DNA of 64,000 bases from positions 36,784 through 100,783 of the forward strand of contig JADFRG010000006.1 of assembly GCA_022561385.1 (NCBI GenBank). Direction: 5' to 3'. The position numbers and the translations under genes were made by a program. Origin of the DNA: Chloroflexota bacterium. Its GTDB lineage: Bacteria > Chloroflexota > Anaerolineae > Anaerolineales > E44-bin32. The notes under the pieces are model-generated. The model ran no database searches and was not told the DNA's origin. It saw only the letters and a list, made by a program, of their open reading frames with translations. Shown here piece after piece: positions 42,939 through 52,374 of the stretch. Each line of letters starts with the position of its first letter. The first letter of the stretch is position 1.

Positions 42939-44213
42939 ATGAACATTCAATTTAGGAACGCTCGCACTGCGTGCCGAACGCTAGGTCTTACCGCGGGCCT
43001 GATACTTTCTGCGTGTCAGCCGGCCCAGCCCGAGGCCACCGCAGCGCCGCCCGCCGCGACCGAGGCCCCTGCGCCAGCAGATACCGAGGAGGCCATGGTC
43101 GAAACGGAAGAGCCGATGCCGACGGCCGTCAAGATCGGGGTCCTCAATCCGACCACCGGCGGGCTGGCGTTCTTCGGCGAATTGTCGAATCAGGGTATTC
43201 AGCTGTACTTCGACAACAACCGCATTGAGAGCGTCGATGTAGAGCTTGTCTACGCTGACACCGCCGGTGACCCCCAGCAGGCGCTCGATCAAGCCCGGCG
43301 GCTCGTAGAGCAGGAAGAAGTCGACTTTCTCATGGGGCTGGTCAACTCCGCGGTCGTGGTGCCCCTGGCCCAATTCGCTGATGAGGCTCAAGTGCCTCTA
43401 CTTACCGTCATCGCTGGTGCGCAGGCCCCGCTTGGCCCCAACAGCAGTCCCTATGTCTTCCGCAGTGCCATGGCCAACGGCCAGCAGGATCGACCGCTTG
43501 GATGGTATACCGCTTCTGAACTCGGCCTCACTCAAGGCGCAACCGCAGCCTGGGATTTCTTGGTTGGCGAGGAACGCGCCGGGTCATTCGCCGAGATGTT
43601 TACTGACACTGGCGGCACCATCCTCACCGAGCAGAAGCCGCCGTTGGGAACAACCGATTATGGGCCTTACTTGAGCCAGATCGATCCCAGCGCGATCGAA
43701 GTCGTGTATGCCTTCTTCGCCGGCCCGGGCGCGATCTCGTTCCTGCAGCAAATGGGTGAATTTGGCCTGTCTCCGGATATCCAGGTTGTGGCATCAGGCT
43801 ACTTCACGGCCGGCGTGCTCGGAGCAATGGGCGGATCCGCCGAAGGACTGGTGCAGGCTGCCCAGTACACAACCGTGCTCGACACCCCCGAGAACAAGAC
43901 CTTCCTCGAGCTGTATGAGGCTCAGATCGGCGGCGAGCCCAGTGTGTATGTTGAGGAGGGTTACCTGGGCGCGGAAGTGGCTGCCCGTGCCATTGAGAGT
44001 CTTGGCGGCGACTTGAGTGACATACAGGCCTTTCTCGATGCGCTTGCCGGGCTGGATTTTGACGGTCCGAGCGGACCGATCCGCTTCGATAAGAACGGCC
44101 AATCCGTGCGCAATGTATACATTACGCGCGTGGTCGTCGGAGAGGACGGCACAGTCCAGCATGAGGTGATCTATGTGATCGAGGACGTCACCCTCGACTG
44201 GACTCCTGAGTAA
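42939..44213 (+). CDS. Branched-chain amino acid/amide-type ABC substrate-binding lipoprotein (LivK-like)
   Basis: 424 residues. Signal peptide with lipobox LILSAC near residue 25, then a low-complexity A/P/E/T linker to about residue 63 and a LivJ/LivK-type periplasmic binding fold (IGVLNPTTGGLAFFGELSNQGIQLYFD). RBS AAGGAGGAA lies before ATG 42939. The family binds amino acids, amides, urea and also aromatic acids. Divergent control with the ring-catabolism operon hints at a heterocyclic ligand, which is inference. Confidence 0.9.
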   Translation: MNIQFRNARTACRTLGLTAGLILSACQPAQPEATAAPPAATEAPAPADTEEAMVETEEPMPTAVKIGVLNPTTGGLAFFGELSNQGIQLYFDNNRIESVDVELVYADTAGDPQQALDQARRLVEQEEVDFLMGLVNSAVVVPLAQFADEAQVPLLTVIAGAQAPLGPNSSPYVFRSAMANGQQDRPLGWYTASELGLTQGATAAWDFLVGEERAGSFAEMFTDTGGTILTEQKPPLGTTDYGPYLSQIDPSAIEVVYAFFAGPGAISFLQQMGEFGLSPDIQVVASGYFTAGVLGAMGGSAEGLVQAAQYTTVLDTPENKTFLELYEAQIGGEPSVYVEEGYLGAEVAARAIESLGGDLSDIQAFLDALAGLDFDGPSGPIRFDKNGQSVRNVYITRVVVGEDGTVQHEVIYVIEDVTLDWTPE

Positions 44214-44346
44214 TCCTACGATGTCGCGCCATTTCGCCTAATCGCGAGGAAAGGGTAGTCGCGGCGCAGGAGACTCAGAAGAATCGGCGGAGGTGCTGCG
44301 CCGTTTGGCAAGCTGAACATGCAGCGAGGTCTGTCTTCATGATGAC

Positions 44347-44363
44347 CGCCGCGCGACGCGGCG
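44347..44363 (+). terminator. Stem-loop between livK-like and livH-like genes
   Basis: 7-base-pair stem CGCCGCG-CGA-CGCGGCG, ending 11 bases before the permease start, in a 161-base gap that otherwise shows no gene. No U-run follows. It probably tunes or protects the upstream message. Confidence 0.45.
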
Positions 44364-44374
44364 TTGGGTAGAAC

Positions 44375-45244
44375 ATGGATCTGCGATTCTGGATGTTCCA
44401 GCTTCTCAACGGGCTGACCACTGGTGCGCTCTTGTTTTTCGTCGCCGCGGGACTCACCGTTGTATTCGGATTGATGAGGATTCTCAATTTGGCACATGGC
44501 GGGCTTTTCTTGCTAGGCGGCTTCGTCGGTTGGTCGGTTCAGCAGGCGACGGGCAGCTTCACGCTAGCGCTAGTTGCGGGCGCGGTCGCTGCGGGCTTGC
44601 TGGGCTTGATCCTCCAGCAGGCATTCTCTAGAACCTTATTGGGCAGTCCTTTTAATCAGGTGCTGCTCACACTCGGGATCGCCTTTGTGCTCAACAACGC
44701 CTATCTCGCCTTGTGGGGCGGCGCGCCGCGCAGCCTTCAGGCACCGGAGATCTTCGCAAGATCCGTGTCTGTGTACGGGATCACCTACCCGGCTTACCGA
44801 CTTTTCCTGATCGGCCTCGCATTCGTTTCCGGCACGGCGCTCATCATCTTCTGGGAGCGCTCACGTATGGGCGCCATTATCCGGGCCTGCGTCGATGATC
44901 GTCAGATGGCCTCCGCCATGGGAATCCGGGTGGACCTGGTTTTTACTTTCGTTTTCGTCCTGGGCGCGATGCTGGCGGGACTGGCTGGCGTTCTCGGCGG
45001 TCCTGTGCTTGGCGTATCGATCGGGCTGGATTTCGATGTGCTCTTGCTTGCGATCGTCGTCATGGTCGTCGGCGGAATCGGCAGCCTGGCCGGTGCGTTT
45101 GCAGCCAGTATGCTGGTCGGTCTAGTGGACACATTCGGCCGCGCCTCCTTTCCCGAAATCAGCTACTTCACGCTTTTTGTGCCGGTGATCTTGATTCTTC
45201 TGCTCAGGCCAAAGGGACTGTTCGGCAGGTTCACAGGCGAGTGA
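44375..45244 (+). CDS. livH: Branched-chain amino acid-type ABC permease (LivH-like)
   Basis: 289-residue inner-membrane permease with about eight helices: FQLLNGLTTGALLFFVAAGLTV at the N-terminus and the family loop ACVDDRQMASAMGIRVD that contacts the ATPases. Its stop overlaps the GTG of livM (GTGA). The symbol reflects family, not proven substrate. Confidence 0.92.
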   Translation: MDLRFWMFQLLNGLTTGALLFFVAAGLTVVFGLMRILNLAHGGLFLLGGFVGWSVQQATGSFTLALVAGAVAAGLLGLILQQAFSRTLLGSPFNQVLLTLGIAFVLNNAYLALWGGAPRSLQAPEIFARSVSVYGITYPAYRLFLIGLAFVSGTALIIFWERSRMGAIIRACVDDRQMASAMGIRVDLVFTFVFVLGAMLAGLAGVLGGPVLGVSIGLDFDVLLLAIVVMVVGGIGSLAGAFAASMLVGLVDTFGRASFPEISYFTLFVPVILILLLRPKGLFGRFTGE

Positions 45245-46227
45245 GACGCGAGCTTTTGATTTTGATCGCGGCCGTGATTCTGGCCCTTTTACCCAGGTTC
45301 ATTTCAACGTATTGGGTGGGCTTGATGACTCAGGCGCTTATCTTTGGCGCCTTCGCCATGGGTCTCGATCTTCTCGTTGGCTACACCGGGCTGCTTAGCC
45401 TGGGGCATGCAGCATTCTTTGGCCTGGCGGGTTATGGCGCCGCGCTTGCGATTACGCGCTGGAGCCTCGATCCCTGGCTGGCCGCGGGATTGGGGATCGG
45501 CCTTTCAGTTTTGGTCGCGCTGGCCTATGCGCCGCTTGCTGTCCGACTGGGCGGGCTTGCTTTGCTGACGGTCACGCTGGCCTTTGGTCAGGTGGTATGG
45601 GGTTTGGCAACGCGATGGACCACGTTCACCGGGGGTGAGAACGGCGTCCCCGGCGTTTCTCGACCGGTCCTTCCTATCAGCAGCCTCGATATCGCTGATC
45701 CGATCATCTATTACTGGTTCAGTCTCTTCTGGATCGTACTTCTCGTGTTTCTCATTTCGCGATTTGCGCACAGCCCGGTAGGATTGAGTTTGTTGGGGGT
45801 TCGGGATAGCGAAACTCGCATGTTGGCCCTGGGGTACAATGTCCATCGCAGGAAAGTTACAGCCTTCGTTGTTGCCGCAGCGGTCGGAGCCGTCTGCGGC
45901 ATCCTTAGCACGTACTTCAACAAATTTGTGGGTCCGGGCAGCCTGGATTGGCGTCTGTCGGCGCAGATGCTGCTCTCGGTCGTGATCGGAGGCCCAGGAT
46001 CGCTGTGGGGCCCATTCGTAGCTGGCTCGGGTCTGTTCATCATCCGGACCCAGCTGGTGGGCGAGACTCAACGATGGGTGATGGTACTGGGTTTCCTCTA
46101 TATCATCACGGTCCTGGTCCTTCCCGGGGGGTTGGCTTCCATCCCTGTTCGAATTCGAAATCGGAGAATCAGCACGCTCCCCTCAGGCACGTTCGATTCG
46201 ACAGGGGGGGAGGGGGGTGATGTTTGA
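45241..46227 (+). CDS. livM: Branched-chain amino acid-type ABC permease (LivM-like)
   Basis: 328-residue membrane protein. Typical features are GYTGLLSLGHAAFFGLAGYGAAL, the loop GVRDSETRMLALGYNVHRRK and GGPGSLWGPFVAGS. GTG 45241 overlaps the livH stop by four bases, and its own end overlaps livG. A short polar tail of about 35 residues follows the last helix. Confidence 0.92.
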   Translation: MRRELLILIAAVILALLPRFISTYWVGLMTQALIFGAFAMGLDLLVGYTGLLSLGHAAFFGLAGYGAALAITRWSLDPWLAAGLGIGLSVLVALAYAPLAVRLGGLALLTVTLAFGQVVWGLATRWTTFTGGENGVPGVSRPVLPISSLDIADPIIYYWFSLFWIVLLVFLISRFAHSPVGLSLLGVRDSETRMLALGYNVHRRKVTAFVVAAAVGAVCGILSTYFNKFVGPGSLDWRLSAQMLLSVVIGGPGSLWGPFVAGSGLFIIRTQLVGETQRWVMVLGFLYIITVLVLPGGLASIPVRIRNRRISTLPSGTFDSTGGEGGDV

Positions 46228-46978
46228 CGCTAACGGCGGCAGTATTCTGACCGTCAGCGATGTCAGTGTCCACTTCGGCGGCCTGCTGGCGCTGGATCGT
46301 GTCACCTTCAACGTTGCTCGCGGTTCTCGGCATGGCATTCTCGGCCCAAACGGTGCCGGAAAGACGACGCTGTTCAACGTGATCACCGGATTTGTCTCAA
46401 CGCAGGCAGGAATAGTGAGGCTCAACCGGAACGATATTTCGGCGCTGTCGCCTCACCGGCGAGCACGGCTAGGGTTGGTCCGCACCTTTCAAATCACCAC
46501 CCTCTTCAAAGATCTCACGGTCCTTGAGAACGCCTTGCTCGGCGCGCTGGTTCGACTCGGTCATCACAGAAACGCACTGCGAGCGGCGCGGGATGACTCG
46601 CAGGCGATCGCCCTGGCGTATGAGCAGCTGGAGCAGCTTCATCTGGATCATCTCGCGGATATGCCCGTTCAGCAGGTCAGTTATGGGGAGCAGCGTCAGC
46701 TTGAGATCGCCGTTTCGCTGGCGCTCGATCCGCAGGTTCTTCTCCTAGATGAACCGACGGCCGGCCTATCGCACGCAGAGACACATGCGGTGATTGATCT
46801 GATTCGAAATCTTCCCCAATCCCTGACGGTTGTGATTATCGAGCACGATCTGGAGGTCGTCTTCCAGCTGGCCGATCATCTCACGGTGCTGCATTATGGC
46901 AGGCGGATTGCTGATGGCCTCACGCAGGAGGTCCGGGAAGATCCGGTTGTGCGAGAGGTGTATCTTGGGACAGACTGA
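46220..46978 (+). CDS. livG: ABC transporter ATP-binding protein (LivG-like)
   Basis: 252 residues from ATG 46220, with GGAGGGGGG just upstream inside livM. Walker A GPNGAGKTT, signature VSYGEQRQLEIA (the LivG variant), Walker B VLLLDEPTAGLS and H-loop IEHD are present. It pairs with LivF; their frames overlap by 14 bases. Confidence 0.93.
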   Translation: MFDANGGSILTVSDVSVHFGGLLALDRVTFNVARGSRHGILGPNGAGKTTLFNVITGFVSTQAGIVRLNRNDISALSPHRRARLGLVRTFQITTLFKDLTVLENALLGALVRLGHHRNALRAARDDSQAIALAYEQLEQLHLDHLADMPVQQVSYGEQRQLEIAVSLALDPQVLLLDEPTAGLSHAETHAVIDLIRNLPQSLTVVIIEHDLEVVFQLADHLTVLHYGRRIADGLTQEVREDPVVREVYLGTD

Positions 46979-47714
46979 GCAGTCCGCGCTTCTTGTTGAG
47001 GACCTCCACGTGTTCTACGACCGCAGTCATGTTCTGCATGGGCTTAACCTTCGGGTCCCAAGTCAGAGCGTGACGGCCGTGGTTGGGCGCAACGGGGTCG
47101 GCAAGACGACGCTGATGCATGCGGTGATGGGAATGCACCCGGCCAGCAGTGGCCGCGTCCTGGTCAACGGAGTAGATCTGATGCCGCTTCCGGCGTACCG
47201 CCGCCGCGATTATGGATTGGCACTGGTGCCTCAAGGTCGGCGTCTCTTCAGGACGCTCACAGTGAGGGAGCACCTTCAGCTAGTGAAACCCATCCGACCG
47301 GAGCCACTGAACCTTGAATCCTTGTCGGAGCTCTTCCCTTCGCTCTTTGACCGTCTCGATGCATCGGCAAGCACATTGTCCGGCGGCGAGCGGTCGATGC
47401 TGTCGATTGCGCGGGCCTTGATTGTGAACCCCTACTTCCTGCTCATGGATGAACCGACCGAGGGCTTGGCGCCGATGCTGATTGGCGCGATCGCCGATAT
47501 GTTCCCGCGGATGCGTGAAGCGGGTCTTACGGTCCTGTTAATTGAGCAAAATCTCAAGTTTGCCTTATCCGTGGCCGACCGGCTGGCCGTTATGGAACGG
47601 GGCGAAATCGTCCATGAGTTCGACCGAGACGAGGTCGAAGATGTCTCCGAGCTGAGTGATCTGATCCTGGCTGCCGGAGCGGTAGGCCATCGTCGTGCCA
47701 GGATCAGCACATGA
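46965..47714 (+). CDS. livF: ABC transporter ATP-binding protein (LivF-like)
   Basis: 249 residues from TTG 46965 (GAGAGG 6 bases upstream); starts further upstream would lie deep inside livG. Walker A GRNGVGKTT, signature LSGGERSMLSIARAL, Walker B FLLMDEPTEGLAP and IEQN for the H-loop are present. It is the last gene of the liv-type operon. The 230 bases after it, to 47944, show no gene or clear terminator, only GGAGGAGA before the next ATG. Confidence 0.92.
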   Translation: MGQTEQSALLVEDLHVFYDRSHVLHGLNLRVPSQSVTAVVGRNGVGKTTLMHAVMGMHPASSGRVLVNGVDLMPLPAYRRRDYGLALVPQGRRLFRTLTVREHLQLVKPIRPEPLNLESLSELFPSLFDRLDASASTLSGGERSMLSIARALIVNPYFLLMDEPTEGLAPMLIGAIADMFPRMREAGLTVLLIEQNLKFALSVADRLAVMERGEIVHEFDRDEVEDVSELSDLILAAGAVGHRRARIST

Positions 47715-47944
47715 TCGTTCGAATTCATGTTCCCCCGAAAGGACGTGGCCGAGGAGCGAGCACACCTTTGGGGTCGGACCGCACGTGCCCACCGCATCTC
47801 GCTCCCGCAGCTGGGCAGCGTAGAGCAAGCCCCATGGACCTGGCCGGAGCCTGGGACAGCCTGGAAAGGAGGATACGATATCTGCTAGATTGCCAATACC
47901 CTCGCAGCCGGTCCTAAACTGCTCAAACCTCTAGGAGGAGACCC

Positions 47945-48850
47945 ATGCATTCGCACGCAAGAAAACTAGGCATCCTGGGCGGAATGATTCTGCTCGCCCT
48001 GCTGCTTGCCGCCTGTGCTCCAAAAGAACCCGAATTGGGTTCACCTGAGAATCCGATCGTCTTTATATTCACGCCATCCGGTCAGCAGGAGGACGTCGTC
48101 GCCGGAATGGAAGCTTTAGGCACGCTTTTGGAAGAGGCCACCGGCTACACTTTCGAAACCAAGCTGGTGAATTCCTATAACGCCGCCGTCGAGGCCCTTT
48201 GCTCTGGTCAGGCGCAAGTAAGCCATGTGGGGAATTTCCCCTACCTTGTCGCCCAAGAGAGGTGTGGTGTCCAGGTCGCGGGGGTTTTCCTCCGCTTTGG
48301 CTCGGACACGTACGCCACGCAGATCATCGCTAGGGCGGACAGTAATTTTGACGATCTGTCGGATCTTTCTGGGAAGCGCCCCTGCTGGAACGATCCTCTC
48401 TCCGCTTCTGGTTACGTCGCCCCCATCGGAATCCTGGGCGATGCGGGTGTCCTCGATAGCCTGCAGGAGCCGATCTGGGTCGGTTCGCATGCCTCTGTGG
48501 TCAGTTCACTTTATGAGGGAGGGATCTGCGACTTTGGAGCGACCTGGGTCGACGCTAGAGGCTCGATCGAAGACGACAATCCCGACGTGAAGGAAGTTGT
48601 CTCTGTTGTCTACACCTCAGAGGAATTTCTTCCCAATGATATGTTTGTCACCGTCGCGGATCTAGATCCTGAGATTCGCAAGAACATCGTAGATGCCTTG
48701 GTCGCCATTCCTGATACCGAGGAAGGCAAGGCTGCCTACGATCGCTTGTATCAGATCGAGGGGGTGGTGGCGAGGGACGACACATTCTTCGATACCTTCC
48801 GTGTCTACCTTCAGGCCTCCGGCCTGGATCTCGAAGCGCTGTTCGAGTAG
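47945..48850 (+). CDS. phnD: PhnD-type phosphonate/phosphite ABC substrate-binding lipoprotein
   Basis: 301 residues with lipobox LLAAC near residue 24. The PhnD pattern is IVFIFTPSGQQEDVVAGMEALGTLLEEATG, then AQVSHVGNFPYLVAQ, GKRPCWNDPLSASGYVAP and WVGSHASVVSSLYEGG. The family binds phosphonates, phosphite or, in some lineages, other small anions or metals. No C-P lyase gene is in the window, so the ligand is uncertain. Confidence 0.88.
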   Translation: MHSHARKLGILGGMILLALLLAACAPKEPELGSPENPIVFIFTPSGQQEDVVAGMEALGTLLEEATGYTFETKLVNSYNAAVEALCSGQAQVSHVGNFPYLVAQERCGVQVAGVFLRFGSDTYATQIIARADSNFDDLSDLSGKRPCWNDPLSASGYVAPIGILGDAGVLDSLQEPIWVGSHASVVSSLYEGGICDFGATWVDARGSIEDDNPDVKEVVSVVYTSEEFLPNDMFVTVADLDPEIRKNIVDALVAIPDTEEGKAAYDRLYQIEGVVARDDTFFDTFRVYLQASGLDLEALFE

Positions 48851-48866
48851 TCAACTGCTCGCTTAT

Positions 48867-48897
48867 GACAGGGGGAGGGAAACATCCTCCCCCTGTC
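48867..48897 (+). terminator. Long perfect stem-loop between phnD and phnC
   Basis: 12-base-pair perfect stem GACAGGGGGAGG with its complement around a GAAACAT loop, 16 bases after the phnD stop. No U-run follows. It probably stabilises the phnD message and lowers expression of the genes after it. Confidence 0.75.
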
Positions 48898-48923
48898 CGC
48901 TCTAAGCGGACCCGATCTGCATA

Positions 48924-49703
48924 ATGCTCAAGGTCGAACATCTCACTAAGGTCTACCCTAACGGCGTCGTGGCATTGGACGACGTAAGTTTCACTGTCTC
49001 GGAAAAGGAGTTCCTGGCCATCATCGGCTTGTCAGGGTCCGGCAAGTCAACCCTGCTACGTTGTATCAATCGCTTGGTGGAGCCCACGTCCGGAAAGATC
49101 GAATGGTATGGCAAAAACATCGTCGGCATGAATTCTGGCGAGCTTCGCAAGATTCGCCGTCAGATAGGGATGATTTTCCAGCAGTTTAATCTTGTAAAGC
49201 GCGCATCGGTTCTGACCAACGTGCTGTCCGGAAGATTGGGCTATGTGTCCCCACGCATAAGTCTGCCGGGCATCTGGCCCAAGGAGGAGAAAGAGCGTGC
49301 TGCACGCGCGTTGCATCGGATGGGGCTCGATGATAAGGCAAAGAGCCGAGCCGACACGCTTTCTGGAGGCCAGCAGCAGCGCGTCGGGATTGCCCGGGCA
49401 TTGATGCAGGAGCCGAAGTTGATTCTTGCGGACGAGCCTGTGGCAAGTCTTGACCCTGTTCTTGCGCACAGCATACTTAGACACCTCGAAGAACTTAATC
49501 GAGACGAAGGCATCACAATCATGTGCAGCCTGCACTTCCTGGATCTAGTCCACCGATATGCCAATCGAGTGCTCGCTCTAAAGGACGGGCGGATCCTTTT
49601 CGATGGGCCACCCCGAGATATAGATCACGCCCGTTTCAAAGAAATCTATGGGGAGGAAGCCGAAGATGTGCGCGCCACTTTCGTGGACGCTCCATCTCAA
49701 TGA
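48924..49703 (+). CDS. phnC: Phosphonate-type ABC transporter ATP-binding protein
   Basis: 259 residues with Walker A GLSGSGKST, Q-loop FQQFNLVKRASVLTNVLSGRLG (typical PhnC text), signature LSGGQQQRVGIARAL and Walker B LILADEPVASLD. Its TGA overlaps the ATG of the first permease gene. It is normal in length and residues. Confidence 0.94.
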   Translation: MLKVEHLTKVYPNGVVALDDVSFTVSEKEFLAIIGLSGSGKSTLLRCINRLVEPTSGKIEWYGKNIVGMNSGELRKIRRQIGMIFQQFNLVKRASVLTNVLSGRLGYVSPRISLPGIWPKEEKERAARALHRMGLDDKAKSRADTLSGGQQQRVGIARALMQEPKLILADEPVASLDPVLAHSILRHLEELNRDEGITIMCSLHFLDLVHRYANRVLALKDGRILFDGPPRDIDHARFKEIYGEEAEDVRATFVDAPSQ

Positions 49704-51106
49704 CCTCTGACAAGGCCGATAGCGATCCGCATTCGCCGGTGCTTGCGGCAGTCGGTTCGGCTTTGATACCCGGGCTTGGCCAATTCTTTGTCGGTCGGTG
49801 GACACGCGGCTGGGGCATACTGGTTGCGGTGGCGGCCTCTGCGGGGCTCGTTTCCTGGTATGGGGAGCAGCCGCTTTGGTATGTGGTGCCGGCAATTATT
49901 TGGATTTGGGGAGTCTGGGATGCGTCGACGGAAGTTGATGGAGCACCCCGTCCCCTGCTCATCCCCGTAATTGCTGTGCTGGCGATGTTTTATGGCATTG
50001 GCTGGCAAGTGACCAAAATCGAGCTGTCGACGCTCACCAAAAACATCGACCGCGCATCCGCCATCCTCGGTCCAATGATCCGCCCGGACTTCGTCGGCCC
50101 GCGCCAGGAATTCCAACAAGCTTTCGTGACGATAGAAGTGCCGTGTTCTGCCAATCCCCCGCCCGGTGAGCGATCGGATGACGGGTTGTCACTTGTGGCC
50201 TCCGCAGGCTGCGGAAGCGCCGGAGATGAGCTTGTCGTGTCGGGAAGCAGCTTCTGGCCCGGAGCCAGCGCTGAACTATGGTGGGAAGACACCATTGGCG
50301 AAAGGCAGCACCTGCTTTCAGGCGGACGAATCGTTGTGGTCGAACCGGATGCCCAAGGCACATTCTCGAGCACCATTATTATTCCTCAAATGCGCTCCGG
50401 CACGGGCCAGGAAGCCAATCTGGACCAGCCATTGCCGGAGCGCTTCCTTGTGATACAGGCCCGTCCCTTGGGTGGCTGGGAATTTACCGAGAACGGGATG
50501 CGGGTCCTGAACGGGATTTTCGAGACGCTCAGCCTGGCCCTGGTAGCTACGACCTTGTCGCTGATTGCGGCAATCCCCCTCGGTTTTTTGGCAGCTCGCA
50601 ACCTGATGGACAGGACCCAGGGCGGGATGGCGATCTATTTCGTGGTGCGCACAGTCCTAAATTTCGTGCGCTCGATTGAGCCACTCATCATAGCCATCGT
50701 ATTTGTGGTGGTGGTGGGCCTCGGCCCCTTCGCAGGCATGCTGGCCATCATGGTGCACTCCGTGGCTGCGCTGGCGAAGCTCTATTCTGAAGTGGTCGAG
50801 TCGGTTGAGCCCGGGCCCATTGAAGCCGTGCAAGCCACGGGAGCCTCCTGGTCGGAGGTTGTGCGTTATGGCGTAGTCCCACAAGTCATCCCCGCGTTTA
50901 CCGCCTTTACCCTTTACCGATGGGATATCAATGTGCGCTCGTCCATCATCATTGGATTTGTGGGCGGGGGCGGCATTGGCGTCTGGTTGTTCCAGTGGAT
51001 CATCCTTGCCGACTATCGTGCGGTTGGCGCGGCCTTCGTGGCCATTGCCCTCGTTGTTATTGTGCTCGACCACGCCAGTTCTCGCCTGCGCGAGAGAATC
51101 ATCTGA
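49700..51106 (+). CDS. phnE: PhnE-type ABC permease 1 with large N-terminal extension
   Basis: 468 residues from ATG 49700 (ATGA overlap with phnC), far above the usual 260-290. The N-terminal 110 residues hold several helices with a PGLGQFFVGRWTRGWGIL motif. An outside domain of about 110 residues with two cysteines (CSANPPPGER, then ASAGCGSAG) and a beta-rich pattern (ELVVSGSSFWPGASAELWW) resembles an Ig-like or IPT fold. The true permease domain starts near residue 270. Its EAA-like loop reads SVEPGPIEAVQATGASWSEVVRYGVVPQ. Confidence 0.88.
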   Translation: MTSDKADSDPHSPVLAAVGSALIPGLGQFFVGRWTRGWGILVAVAASAGLVSWYGEQPLWYVVPAIIWIWGVWDASTEVDGAPRPLLIPVIAVLAMFYGIGWQVTKIELSTLTKNIDRASAILGPMIRPDFVGPRQEFQQAFVTIEVPCSANPPPGERSDDGLSLVASAGCGSAGDELVVSGSSFWPGASAELWWEDTIGERQHLLSGGRIVVVEPDAQGTFSSTIIIPQMRSGTGQEANLDQPLPERFLVIQARPLGGWEFTENGMRVLNGIFETLSLALVATTLSLIAAIPLGFLAARNLMDRTQGGMAIYFVVRTVLNFVRSIEPLIIAIVFVVVVGLGPFAGMLAIMVHSVAALAKLYSEVVESVEPGPIEAVQATGASWSEVVRYGVVPQVIPAFTAFTLYRWDINVRSSIIIGFVGGGGIGVWLFQWIILADYRAVGAAFVAIALVVIVLDHASSRLRERII

Positions 51107-51113
51107 GCCGGAG

Positions 51114-52268
51114 TTGCCACCCTCTCCTCGCCCCCCTGCGCCAAGGCTCATCCGTCTCACGCTCGTGACGCTAGCAATCGTGACGGTCTACGTCGTGAGT
51201 CTGAGAGAGACAGAGATTGACCTTCCTGCGCTCGCAACGGGATTTCCCAATGGGATAACGCTTGTCCGAGATTTCTTGACTCCCGATGTCGCCGTGCGCG
51301 AGACCGCTAACAGCAGCGTGGGGCTTGATTTCCCTGTCCCCTGTGGTTCGGCGCCTGAAGAGGAAGTTCCCGAGAGCGGCCCACGTATCATTCCCAGCGA
51401 CCCGTGCGGCGAAGTTGGAGCCACCATCATCGTGGAGGGCGTGGGGCTTGGAGCCGGGGCGGATGTGAGCTTGTGGTGGATACTCCAGGGGATCTCCGAC
51501 CAGCGCTTGCGCGCAGCCAGGGTCACCACCGATTCTGAAGGCTACTTCCAGACGACGGTCGAGATTCGCCCCATCGTTGCCACCAAAGAGGGGAAAGCGA
51601 GCAAGCTGACGGCTGAAATAACGTCCGAGGTAGGTGTACTAAGACCCAGCCCCGCGCTGCTGGAGACCGTGGATGCGGCGATCCTGACCGTCTTCATGGC
51701 GTTAATCGCTACCAGTATGGCCGCGATCTTCGCCGTACCGCTCAGCTTTCTGGCGGCAGCCAACATCACGCGGCATGGCGGATTCGGATCCGCAATTTAT
51801 TATGTTACTCGAGCGTACTTGAACATTACGCGTACCTTTGAACCGCTGGTGCTGGCTACGATATTCGGCTTGTGGGTTGGCTTCGGAGCGTTCGCCGGCG
51901 TTCTGGCGCTTGCAGTCTTCACCGTTGGCTCTTTAGGTAAGTTGTATTCAGAGGCCGTGGAAAGCATCGATCCTGGGCCGGTTGAAGCCGTGAGGGCCAC
52001 GGGTGCCGGTCCGGTTGAAACCATCTTCTATGCCGTGATTCCCCAGGTGATACCGCAGTTCACTTCTTTCTCGGTGTACCATTGGGACATCAATGTCCGA
52101 ATCTCCACCATCATTGGATTTGTTGGCGGGGGGGGTATCGGTTTCTTGTTGAACCAGAGGTTGCGAACCTTCTCTTACCATAAGGCCGGCACCGCAATCT
52201 TGGCCATCGTATTGGTTGTATCCCTACTGGATTTCTTCAGCGCCGCGGTCCGCAAACGGGCCACATGA
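51114..52268 (+). CDS. phnE: PhnE-type ABC permease 2 with extracytoplasmic insert
   Basis: 384 residues if the TTG at 51114, eight bases after the stop of permease 1, is used. GGAG directly precedes it, so the start is uncertain. One helix at the N-terminus is followed by a beta-rich outside domain with two cysteines (PCGSAPEEE, then PSDPCGEVG; GVGLGAGADVSLWW), similar to that of permease 1. The permease core follows with IDPGPVEAVRATGAGPVETIFYAVIPQVIP. The two permeases are clearly paralogous and should form a heterodimer. Confidence 0.87.
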   Translation: MPPSPRPPAPRLIRLTLVTLAIVTVYVVSLRETEIDLPALATGFPNGITLVRDFLTPDVAVRETANSSVGLDFPVPCGSAPEEEVPESGPRIIPSDPCGEVGATIIVEGVGLGAGADVSLWWILQGISDQRLRAARVTTDSEGYFQTTVEIRPIVATKEGKASKLTAEITSEVGVLRPSPALLETVDAAILTVFMALIATSMAAIFAVPLSFLAAANITRHGGFGSAIYYVTRAYLNITRTFEPLVLATIFGLWVGFGAFAGVLALAVFTVGSLGKLYSEAVESIDPGPVEAVRATGAGPVETIFYAVIPQVIPQFTSFSVYHWDINVRISTIIGFVGGGGIGFLLNQRLRTFSYHKAGTAILAIVLVVSLLDFFSAAVRKRAT

Positions 52269-52374
52269 GTGTTGCCCGTCCGTAACAAAGAAAGGAGGCC
52301 CTTATTGCGCAATACAGATATCGAGTCATGACATAATCGAAAAAACACAATTTCTTGGAGGAGGAGGCTAAATC

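Noticed and set aside
47945..52268. Phosphonate degradation (C-P lyase) locus
   Set aside because: Only importer genes are present; no phnG to phnM genes. The class V transaminase downstream looks PPAT-like rather than PhnW-like, and the HAD protein lacks clear PhnX features.
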